A stretch of 64,000 nucleotides of DNA, from positions 49,060 to 113,059 of the forward strand of contig JAZNEI010000065.1 of the NCBI GenBank assembly GCA_045588485.1. The letters run 5' to 3'. A program made the position numbers and the translations under genes. This document shows, in pieces, positions 43,164 through 50,136 of the stretch (position 1 is the stretch's first letter; each line of letters starts with the position of its first letter). This stretch comes from HGM04593 sp045588485. Lineage in GTDB: Bacteria > Bacteroidota > Bacteroidia > Bacteroidales > Bacteroidaceae. The notes under the pieces are model-generated. The model had not been told where the DNA came from. It made no database searches and saw only the letters and a list, made by a program, of their open reading frames with translations.

Positions 43164-44516
43164 TTATACAAGTTCAAAAATTCCCTCTTTGAGAATTTCG
43201 CATGCTGTCGGGTGCGGGAATACTGTGCGGCGCAGGTCGTCGATTGTCAATCGGTTGGTTATTGCCATGCAGGCTGCGCATATAAACTCGCTTGATGTGT
43301 TTCCCAACAGGTGTACACCCAATACTCTGTCTTGTGTGTCGACAAGTATTTTGCATAGTCCTGTCTGCCCCTCGTTCTCGGCAACAAAGCGTCCTGCGTA
43401 TGTCATTGGCAGTTTGCTCAGACGATACTCTATGCCTTTTTCCTGTGCCTGCTCTTCGGTGAGTCCAACGCTGCTTACCTCGGGGTTGGTATATACGATG
43501 CCGGGAATAGCATTGTACTCCATCTTGTCTTCTGTGCCAAGCATATTGTTTATTGCAACCTCTCCCTCTCGGCTTGCAGTGTGAGCCAGCAGCGAGAAGC
43601 CTGTAATATCTCCTGCTGCATATACATTTGGCATAGAGGTCTGCATCTTTTCATTTACTTTTATTCCTCGTTCAACGTCTACGGGGATATTCTCAAGGCC
43701 GAAGCCTGTGAGTACGGGACGACGGCCTACGCTCATAAGTATCTTATCGCCTTCGATGCTGTGGCTCTCGCCCTCACTGTCGGTATAGTGTACGGTGTGT
43801 CCCTCAATAGCTGTCACCTTGCAGCTCAGGCAGAATTTGACACCCTTCTTGGCATAAATGCCGCGAAGCATCTCGCTAATCTCCTTGTCGAGTCCGCCTA
43901 AAATTTCGGGGAGCATCTCAATTACTGTTACGGGAATACCAAGGCTGTTATAGAAGCTGGCAAACTCCATTCCTATTACTCCACCACCTATTATTACCAT
44001 GCTTTCGGGTGCTGTGGTAAGTGCAAGAATTTCGCGGTTGGTGAGTATCGCATCGTTATCCTGTACTCCGGGAATAGGAGGTACAAAAGCTTCGCTACCT
44101 GTACAAATGAGTAATTTAGCAGCTTCGTATCTCTGCTCGCAGCAGTTTATTGTGATACTGTTCTCGTTTCCGCCTTCTATGAGTGCTTCGCCACGTACAA
44201 CCTCAACATTGTGATGCTCCATCTTCATCTTTATTCCGGCTACGAGCTTGCGTACTACTTTTGTCTTGCGGTCTGCTACTTTCTTGTAGTCGTATGCTAC
44301 ACTTTCGGCTGTTATGCCGTATTTCTTGCCTCCTTGCGCATGGTCGTACATCTTTGCGCTGTACAAGAGTGTCTTGGTGGGGATACAACCCTCATTAAGA
44401 CACACTCCGCCCAATTCTCTCTTCTCGAAGAGTACTACCTTCATACCTCGTGCCCCTGCGTTCTCGGCTGCTACATATCCGGCGGGACCTCCACCAATTA
44501 TTGCTAAATCGTACAT
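43164..44516 (-). CDS. lpdA: Dihydrolipoyl dehydrogenase
   Basis: FAD-dependent disulfide oxidoreductase, the E3 of 2-oxoacid dehydrogenase or glycine cleavage complexes. 450 residues from the ATG at 44516 (MYDLAIIGGGPAGYVAAENA). Redox-active disulfide GGVCLNEGCIPTKTLL, NAD-binding IIGGGVIGMEFASF, FAD site VYAAGDITGFSLLAHTA, and catalytic base FPHPTACEIL. The same frame stays open 255 codons further upstream, but that part is an out-of-frame reading of plsC and was excluded. No E1 or E2 subunit is adjacent. A terminator-like hairpin lies 30 nt before the start. Confidence 0.93.
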   Translation of the reverse strand: MYDLAIIGGGPAGYVAAENAGARGMKVVLFEKRELGGVCLNEGCIPTKTLLYSAKMYDHAQGGKKYGITAESVAYDYKKVADRKTKVVRKLVAGIKMKMEHHNVEVVRGEALIEGGNENSITINCCEQRYEAAKLLICTGSEAFVPPIPGVQDNDAILTNREILALTTAPESMVIIGGGVIGMEFASFYNSLGIPVTVIEMLPEILGGLDKEISEMLRGIYAKKGVKFCLSCKVTAIEGHTVHYTDSEGESHSIEGDKILMSVGRRPVLTGFGLENIPVDVERGIKVNEKMQTSMPNVYAAGDITGFSLLAHTASREGEVAINNMLGTEDKMEYNAIPGIVYTNPEVSSVGLTEEQAQEKGIEYRLSKLPMTYAGRFVAENEGQTGLCKILVDTQDRVLGVHLLGNTSSEFICAACMAITNRLTIDDLRRTVFPHPTACEILKEGIFELV

Positions 44517-44545
44517 AAATATCTGTTTTGTTCTATGATTACTGT

Positions 44546-44584
44546 AAAAAGAACTATTTCTACCCGAAAAGCAGAAATAGTTCT
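44546..44584 (-). terminator. Hairpin terminator between plsC and lpdA
   Basis: On the minus strand AGAACTATTTCT/AGAAATAGTTCT (12 bp, 44584-44573 with 44561-44550) followed by TTTTTA. It ends plsC transcription, but the lpdA ATG is only about 30 nt beyond, so lpdA is either read through under attenuator control or has a very compact promoter. Confidence 0.8.
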
Positions 44585-44602
44585 GTATATACTCTTTTTG
44601 TG

Positions 44603-45334
44603 TTACTCCTCGCCCAATGTCTTTGCAATAACCGAACGTGTCTCGTTCATCAGATACTCTACATTCTCGCTGTCGCGTCCCTTGCACTCGATGGGGGCAT
44701 GGAACGTAACAGTTACGGGTGACCAGTGTGCACAGAAACAGCCTTTTGGCAATATATCGTATGCTCCCTGTATTGCAATGGGGATAATGGGCTTTTGAGA
44801 CATATTGGCAACCACGAAGGCTCCTTTCTTGAAACGACCCAACTTTCCATTGTCGCTTCGTGTTCCTTCTGCAAAGATTGTCATCGATTTTCCGCTTTTT
44901 AAGATATTGAGCGACTTGCGCAGGATATCTTTTTGTGGAGTGGTGCGGTCGACGAATACGTGGTCGGTCGATTCGCAGGCAATTCCTAACAACGGTACTT
45001 TGCGAAGCTGCTTCTTCATCATCCATTTGAAGTTTTTCACTATGTAACCATAGAGAATAAATATATCGAACATTCCCTGATGGTTGGCTACGAAGATATA
45101 GTTCTTGTCCTTCTCGACATACTCCTTGCGACCAACCAACTTGATGGGGATAAGGAATACTATGCACATTAAACGGCACCAAACAACTGCTGGGTAGTAG
45201 TCGGCATTCTTTATTTTCAGTATACCGCCGAAGACCCAGATAATGAGCGATGTCAACATTGTAAGGAAAATACCGGCCCAAATGGCAAATACAAATTGGT
45301 ACAAAACGTACAGGGGGTGAAGAAGCTTTCTCAT
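44603..45334 (-). CDS. plsC: 1-acyl-sn-glycerol-3-phosphate acyltransferase
   Basis: A 243-residue membrane acyltransferase making phosphatidic acid. Two N-terminal hydrophobic helices (about residues 8-50), then the acyl-transfer box FVANHQGMFDIFIL (NHQxxxD), the substrate block IFAEGTRSDNGKLGRFKKGA and the conserved PIIPIAIQGAYDI. The ATG at 45334 (MRKLLHPLYVLYQFV) is chosen since the upstream 42 codons contain no conserved sequence. It lies 126 nt after the MetH activation gene and may have its own promoter. Confidence 0.92.
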   Translation of the reverse strand: MRKLLHPLYVLYQFVFAIWAGIFLTMLTSLIIWVFGGILKIKNADYYPAVVWCRLMCIVFLIPIKLVGRKEYVEKDKNYIFVANHQGMFDIFILYGYIVKNFKWMMKKQLRKVPLLGIACESTDHVFVDRTTPQKDILRKSLNILKSGKSMTIFAEGTRSDNGKLGRFKKGAFVVANMSQKPIIPIAIQGAYDILPKGCFCAHWSPVTVTFHAPIECKGRDSENVEYLMNETRSVIAKTLGEE

Positions 45335-45460
45335 TGTGTCGTATCTTTTTGTTTTTTTATTCTGTATCAAGGGTAAACGGGCACAGACTTTGTCTTTCAT
45401 TGTCTGTGCCGGTCGTTTACGGCAAATATAGTGCTTTTTTTCTTTTTGCAGGCAATGCAA

Positions 45461-46264
45461 TCAAATGTTTTTAACAAGATATCTGCTAAGGGCACTTTTT
45501 TCTATGCCCCTACGCTGTGAATAGTCATCGAACTGCTCATCGCTGATGCTTCCCACTGCGAAATAGCGTGCGGCAGGGTGTGCTATCATTATGCCGCAAA
45601 CAGCTGCGTGTGGTCTCATAGCGCCACTCTCGGTAAGTTGTATGCCGGCATCTTTAAGCCCTAACAGCTCGTCTATAATGAATATCACCGATTGGTCGGG
45701 CAGTGAGGGATAGCCTACGGCAGGGCGTATGCCTTGGTACTGTTCGCGGTTAAGCTCTTCTACCGTCAGTTGCTCGTTTGGTGCATATCCCCACAGGGTG
45801 GCATCGGTGCGCACACTAAGATGCAGTACTGTTGCGGCGGCTTCGGCGAGGCGGTCGGCAGCGGTCTGAATGAGAAGATTGCGGTAAGGGTCCTTCTCGT
45901 CGCGTAAATCTTCGAAACGGTTCTCTATGGCAGTGGCGAACAGCCCTATCTTGTCGGCTCTTGGCGATACAAAATCGCTCAGACACAGGTTGGGACCGCT
46001 GTTGCAGTGCTGCTGTCGTAGAAGAGGCAGCGATGTGCCTTCGATTAATATGTTGTCGCCCCGGCTGTGTGCATCGCACAGCCTGAAAATGGCATTTACG
46101 CGGCAATCGCTATCAGTAATTATTTCAATGGCATCTCTCTGTAACTCCAACGCCGCATCGTTGCTGCTATTTTTGTGGCTTATGCTCCAAGCATGAAAAA
46201 AGTAGCTCCAGTCGATATACGGCAGTAGTTCCTTAGCTGTGTATGAAAAAATATGTCTGTTCAT
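45461..46264 (-). CDS. Stand-alone methionine synthase (MetH) activation-domain protein
   Basis: A 267-residue protein matching the C-terminal reactivation domain of B12-dependent methionine synthase, which binds S-adenosylmethionine to re-methylate oxidised cobalamin. Key motifs: IRPAVGYPSLPDQSVIF and SGAMRPHAAVCGIMIAHPAARYFAVG, together with YDDYSQRR-like FDDYSQRRGIEKS at the end. In E. coli this domain is part of the 1200-residue MetH; here it is a separate polypeptide, so MetH in this organism is expected to lack it. Overlaps pyrC by 4 nt. Confidence 0.9.
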   Translation of the reverse strand: MNRHIFSYTAKELLPYIDWSYFFHAWSISHKNSSNDAALELQRDAIEIITDSDCRVNAIFRLCDAHSRGDNILIEGTSLPLLRQQHCNSGPNLCLSDFVSPRADKIGLFATAIENRFEDLRDEKDPYRNLLIQTAADRLAEAAATVLHLSVRTDATLWGYAPNEQLTVEELNREQYQGIRPAVGYPSLPDQSVIFIIDELLGLKDAGIQLTESGAMRPHAAVCGIMIAHPAARYFAVGSISDEQFDDYSQRRGIEKSALSRYLVKNI

Positions 46265-47598
46265 CGTACAAAACGTAAAGCTTTTCCGCGTATTTCATCG
46301 TTGAACTTACCGTCATTGTATACGCATTCGCCGTTTACCCATGTCTGTCGCACGCTCCAATCGAATGTTGTCCCCTCGAACGGACTCCATCCGCAGATAC
46401 TTATTATATCATCTTTTGTTATTGTTTTTTTTCCATTGGGGTCGACAAGTACAAAATCGGCATTATAGCCTTTGCGCAGGTATCCGCGTTGATATATGCC
46501 GAATATCGCTGCCGGAGTGTGGCACATTTTCTCTACCAACTGTTCGATGCTCAGTACACCTTCGTTTACCAATTGCAGCATTGCTTGCAGCGAGAACTGT
46601 ATGCTTGGCATTCCTGATGCAGCCTTCAGTGCACCTCCTATCTTGTCGTCGGGGTGGTGTGGGGCATGGTCGGTTCCTATTACATCTATACGGTTCTCGG
46701 ATATTGCACGGCGCAGAGCGTTCCGGTCGGTGTCACTCTTTATTGCAGGGTTGCATTTTATGCGTGTCCCTAATCTCTCATAGTCGTTGTCGCAAAAAGT
46801 TAGATGGGCAGGGGTAACCTCGGCTGTTATGTTTTTGTGCTCAACACTCCCTGCCGTAAGCAATTCCAGCTCTCTGGCAGTGCTTATGTGCATTATATGC
46901 AGTCTGGCTTTATATCTCTTTGCAAACTCTATGGCGCTTTTTGTCGAACGGTAGCAGGCCTCGCTGCTGCGTATTTCGGGGTGGAATCTTACATCGGGCT
47001 CGGCTCCCTCGCGTGCGATAATCTCCTTTGCGTTCCTCGATATAATGCTGCCATCCTCGCAGTGTACTGCAATGGGCAGTGTTGCCGATGCAAACACATT
47101 GGCCAGTTTTTCTTCCGACTCAACAAGCATGTTGCCGGTGCTCGAACCCATAAAAAGCTTTATTCCGCAAACTTTGTGGGGATTCAATCTCGAAAACAGA
47201 TTGCAGTTGTTGTCGGTGGCTCCAAAATAGAACGAGTAGTTTACGGCACTATCTTTTGCTGCAATCTTGAATTTGTCGTTTAGAGCTTTTAGGGTTGTTG
47301 TCTGTGGAACGGTGTTTGGCATCTCCATGTATGATGTCACACCGCCTGCTGCGGCTGCACGACTCTCGCTGTATATTGTTCCTTTGCGTGTGAGTCCCGG
47401 CTCGCGGAAATGTACGTGGTCGTCGATTATGCCGGGGAGCAGATAGAGCCCTTTGGCATCTATTATCATCTGTTTCCCCCGCCTGGGATGCTGGCCTTGG
47501 TGCAGAATCTCGGCAATCTTGCCATTGTTTATCACTAACGAACCAACGAATTTTTCGCCTTCGTTAACTATTGTTGCATTCTCTATAACTATGCGCAT
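46261..47598 (-). CDS. pyrC: Dihydroorotase, class I
   Basis: Zinc amidohydrolase closing the ring of dihydroorotate in pyrimidine synthesis, 445 residues. Metal motifs: GIIDDHVHFREPGLTRKG (HxH), HCEDGSII, LHIMHISTARELEL and GTDHAPHHPDDK. Length and motifs match the class I (non-E. coli) type; allantoinase and hydantoinase are less likely given the FREPG box. First gene of a pyrC-metH-activation pair with an ATGA overlap; TAATTTCG at 47617-47624 (minus) is a probable -7 box. Confidence 0.92.
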   Translation of the reverse strand: MRIVIENATIVNEGEKFVGSLVINNGKIAEILHQGQHPRRGKQMIIDAKGLYLLPGIIDDHVHFREPGLTRKGTIYSESRAAAAGGVTSYMEMPNTVPQTTTLKALNDKFKIAAKDSAVNYSFYFGATDNNCNLFSRLNPHKVCGIKLFMGSSTGNMLVESEEKLANVFASATLPIAVHCEDGSIISRNAKEIIAREGAEPDVRFHPEIRSSEACYRSTKSAIEFAKRYKARLHIMHISTARELELLTAGSVEHKNITAEVTPAHLTFCDNDYERLGTRIKCNPAIKSDTDRNALRRAISENRIDVIGTDHAPHHPDDKIGGALKAASGMPSIQFSLQAMLQLVNEGVLSIEQLVEKMCHTPAAIFGIYQRGYLRKGYNADFVLVDPNGKKTITKDDIISICGWSPFEGTTFDWSVRQTWVNGECVYNDGKFNDEIRGKALRFVR

Positions 47599-47686
47599 AA
47601 TATTTCTATTTGAGAGCGAAATTAGTAAAAAGTTGTTATATAATAAAACTAATGGAGGAAATATTGGAGAGTTGTATTAAAGAAAA

Positions 47687-47714
47687 TCGAGGATGACCAA
47701 TCGGTCATCCTCGA
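47687..47714 (-). terminator. Terminator of the greA-HIT operon
   Basis: Perfect 12-bp stem TCGAGGATGACC/GGTCATCCTCGA with loop AATC, followed on the minus strand by TTTTCTTT, 24 nt after the HIT gene stop. It also marks the region between the operon and pyrC. Confidence 0.9.
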
Positions 47715-47738
47715 CAATGATATATAGGATTTTGGAAA

Positions 47739-48134
47739 TTATTCAAACTCTTGGCTAATCTTGTTTGCAATCTCCTTGAACTCCTCGGCTGTCAGTTTGA
47801 GCTTGGGGTTTGTAAAGAGCATATCCCTCTCGCTCTGCATGGGTATAAGGTGTATGTGGGCATGGGGTACCTCGAGACCAAGCACTGCCTGACCAACCTT
47901 AATACAGGGAAAAACTTTTTTGATGGCTGTAGCAACCCTCTTGGTAAATACCTGCATCGCTGCAATCTCATCGTCCTCGAGGTCGAAGATGTAGTCTACT
48001 TCACGCTTGGGAATTACCAATGTGTGTCCTTTAACTAAAGGGTTGATGTCAAGGAATGCGTAGAATAACTCATTCTCGGCTACTTTATAACTCGGAATTT
48101 CGCCTGCGACTATCTTGCTGAAGATTGTTGCCAT
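47739..48134 (-). CDS. HIT family nucleotide hydrolase
   Basis: A 131-residue histidine-triad protein related to Hint and hinT nucleoside phosphoramidases. FSKIVAGEIPSYKVAENELFYAFLDINPLVKGHTLVIPKRE is the family start and VPHAHIHLIPM carries the HxHxH triad. Full-length. It follows greA by 11 nt in a two-gene operon, an arrangement conserved in Bacteroidales. True substrate unknown. Confidence 0.93.
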   Translation of the reverse strand: MATIFSKIVAGEIPSYKVAENELFYAFLDINPLVKGHTLVIPKREVDYIFDLEDDEIAAMQVFTKRVATAIKKVFPCIKVGQAVLGLEVPHAHIHLIPMQSERDMLFTNPKLKLTAEEFKEIANKISQEFE

Positions 48135-48145
48135 AATATCCTTTC

Positions 48146-48607
48146 TTAAATTGAAATACTTGTGATTTCAAGGTAAATCTTGCCCTGAGGAACGGTGATT
48201 TCGGCAACGTCGCCCACCTTTTTGCCAAGCAATCCTTTTGCAATAGGTGTGTTGATAGAGATTTTTCCCTCGCGCAGATTGGCCTCGCTCTCGGGTACAA
48301 TGGCATACTGCATGAGTGCGCCGGTCTTTGTATTTTTAAGACCTACTTTGGTAAGTACCTGTACGCTGTCGGTGTTCAACTTAGAGGTGTCGATTATCTT
48401 TGCATCTGCAATAATCATCTTCAACTCGTTTATCTTCATTTCGAGCAGGCCTTGTGCCTCCTTTGCTGCATCGTACTCGGCATTCTCTGAAAGGTCGCCT
48501 TTGTCGCGTGCTTCTGCGATGGCGCGTACAATCTCGGGACGCTTACCCTCTAACTCTTTTAAATCGGCTAACAGTTTGTTGTAGCCTTCCTGAGACATAT
48601 AACTCAT
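48146..48607 (-). CDS. greA: Transcription elongation factor GreA
   Basis: Cleaves the 3' end of stalled transcripts within RNA polymerase. The 153-residue protein has the N-terminal coiled coil (GYNKLLADLKELEGKRPEIVRAIAEARDKGDLSENAEYDAAKE, with the acidic tip DLSENAEYD, about residues 41-49) and the C-terminal FKBP-like domain ending IPKGKIYLEI-like VPQGKIYLEI. The ATG at 48607 is supported by AGGA 10 nt upstream; a second ATG 9 nt further in is possible. First gene of greA-HIT. Confidence 0.94.
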   Translation of the reverse strand: MSYMSQEGYNKLLADLKELEGKRPEIVRAIAEARDKGDLSENAEYDAAKEAQGLLEMKINELKMIIADAKIIDTSKLNTDSVQVLTKVGLKNTKTGALMQYAIVPESEANLREGKISINTPIAKGLLGKKVGDVAEITVPQGKIYLEITSISI

Positions 48608-48687
48608 ATCTAGTCCTTTTTTAAAAACAGTAAAACAAAGGATTCCAGCACGAGTGCCGGAACCCAATTCCTTTTCCAATGATGTGG

Positions 48688-48719
48688 CAAAGATAACCCC
48701 TTTTTGTCGAATAAACAAA
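48688..48719 (-). promoter_or_regulatory. greA-HIT promoter
   Basis: On the minus strand TTTG (48719-48716), 20 nt, then TATCTTTG (48695-48688), about 80 nt before the greA ATG. A good match to the Bacteroides consensus. Confidence 0.8.
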
Positions 48720-48810
48720 TTAAAACCTGTCAAAAATGGAAATATTTTTTTCTTTTTGTTTCGAGGTTCTCTTTATTAAGTTAATATTTTTCAATAGAAT
48801 ATCTTTTTTC

Positions 48811-49983
48811 TTATTTTTCGTTAAGCAATTTTTCTATGCTCTTGTTTATATCCTCTATCTGCTCGTCGCGCAGTACTACTTCGTTGGCTCGATTTATAAG
48901 GAAATATGTGGGTATTCTTTGCACTCTGTATAAAGTGAGGTTGTAAGAAGTCGAACCCTCTGCATCTCGAACGCAAAGCCAAGGAAGGTTGCTTGCCGAT
49001 GTTTTCCAGAAGTGTTCGTTGCCATCGAACGATATTTGGTAAATCTCGAATCCACGCTCTTTGTATTTGTCGTACATCTCGCGTAGTTCAAGATTGCGGG
49101 CACTGATTTTTGCATCTCCATAAACAGTAAAGTCGAGCATCACAACTTTGCCTTTTAATGATGTAAGAGTTATTGAGTCACCGTCGATGTTGGGAAGCTT
49201 TATGTCGAACAAACCTTTTGCTGTTGCATTGTCTGTCTCGATATATATAGTGTCGCGCTTCACGGGCTGTGTCGCACGCATACTCTTGATGGCAAGATTG
49301 CTTAAATGCTGTGCTCTTGTGGCATGAGGATGACGATGGTTGAGGCTTGTGGCGACTGCCGAGTAGCATCGGCTGTCGAAGCGGTTGCGCAACGGGTCGA
49401 AAATAGGTTGTCCGTTTAAATTCAAGAACAGTGCATAGTATGCGCTTGCAGTGTGTGGAGCAGGCGCTATGAACTCTTTACAAATGTTCTGTTTGAACTC
49501 GTTGATGATGCCGTAGATTGTCTTGCGTGTAACGCCTATTTCGGGGCCGCTGTTTTTTATGAGTGTATTTACCTGTTTTTGCAGTGCCGACTCAAGTGCT
49601 GTAAGCTCGGCAATCTTCTCGCTCTGAGGCGAGCCTTCGATGCGGCAACTGTCGGCAAAAGCGGTGGCAACAGTATGTATGCCGACGGTCTCGGTAGAGT
49701 CGATGGCTATTGTAATCTGTCGTCCCTTTTTATCGAGTTGCAGACGGTAGAAGTCGTAGCACTCGGGACGCTCTTTACTGAAACAGAAATAACCCTTTTT
49801 GTCGAGTTTTACCGAGTCGATGTAGGTGGTACCTAAAGTACCTATATTCGACAGGTACAGAGTGTGTCCCTCGCCGTTTGCAATGCTACCCTCGATGGTG
49901 AATGTCTCTTGCTGCGAGCAGGATGCAAATATAAAGGCGCTCATGAGTGCAGCGCCTATCCTGTTGAAATTTAATATTTTCAT
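48811..49983 (-). CDS. TlpA/redoxin-fold lipoprotein lacking the CXXC motif
   Basis: A 390-residue exported lipoprotein: signal peptide with lipobox IFASC (Cys22). An N-terminal DUF4369-type beta domain (FTIEGSIANGEGHTLYLSNI) is followed by a helical linker and a C-terminal thioredoxin fold starting near LPNIDGDSITLTSLKGKVVMLDF. Where thiol-disulfide members have WAxWCGPC, this one reads TVYGDAKISARN, with no cysteine, so it cannot be a standard disulfide reductase; the cis-proline (RIPTYFLI) is kept. It is divergent from pnp and shares a 70-nt promoter region. Confidence 0.85.
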   Translation of the reverse strand: MKILNFNRIGAALMSAFIFASCSQQETFTIEGSIANGEGHTLYLSNIGTLGTTYIDSVKLDKKGYFCFSKERPECYDFYRLQLDKKGRQITIAIDSTETVGIHTVATAFADSCRIEGSPQSEKIAELTALESALQKQVNTLIKNSGPEIGVTRKTIYGIINEFKQNICKEFIAPAPHTASAYYALFLNLNGQPIFDPLRNRFDSRCYSAVATSLNHRHPHATRAQHLSNLAIKSMRATQPVKRDTIYIETDNATAKGLFDIKLPNIDGDSITLTSLKGKVVMLDFTVYGDAKISARNLELREMYDKYKERGFEIYQISFDGNEHFWKTSASNLPWLCVRDAEGSTSYNLTLYRVQRIPTYFLINRANEVVLRDEQIEDINKSIEKLLNEK

Positions 49984-50059
49984 AGTCTGATAACCGATTT
50001 TCTACAACTAAAATAGGCGTTTTGACCGATAAAGCCAAAAAACCTGCAAAATTATGGTG

Positions 50060-50067
50060 CAAAGATA
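50060..50067 (-). promoter_or_regulatory. Promoter of the redoxin-fold lipoprotein gene
   Basis: TATCTTTG on the minus strand, 77 nt before the ATG at 49983, a perfect -7 box; -33 box not clear. It lies back-to-back, 21 nt away, with the pnp promoter element. Confidence 0.65.
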
Positions 50068-50088
50068 GTGAAAATATGGAAAAAGATG

Positions 50089-50096
50089 TATCTTTG
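50089..50096 (+). promoter_or_regulatory. pnp promoter
   Basis: TATCTTTG, 40 nt before the pnp ATG. With the opposite element at 50060-50067 it forms a compact divergent promoter, so the two genes may affect each other's transcription. Confidence 0.7.
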
Positions 50097-50136
50097 CGAG
50101 AATTTAGATACAGAAATTGTTTAAAAAAGACGAAAG

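Noticed and set aside
44517..45281. 255-codon in-frame extension of lpdA
   Set aside because: It overlaps plsC in another frame on the same strand, has no conserved sequence, and the lpdA ATG with the Rossmann motif lies at 44516.
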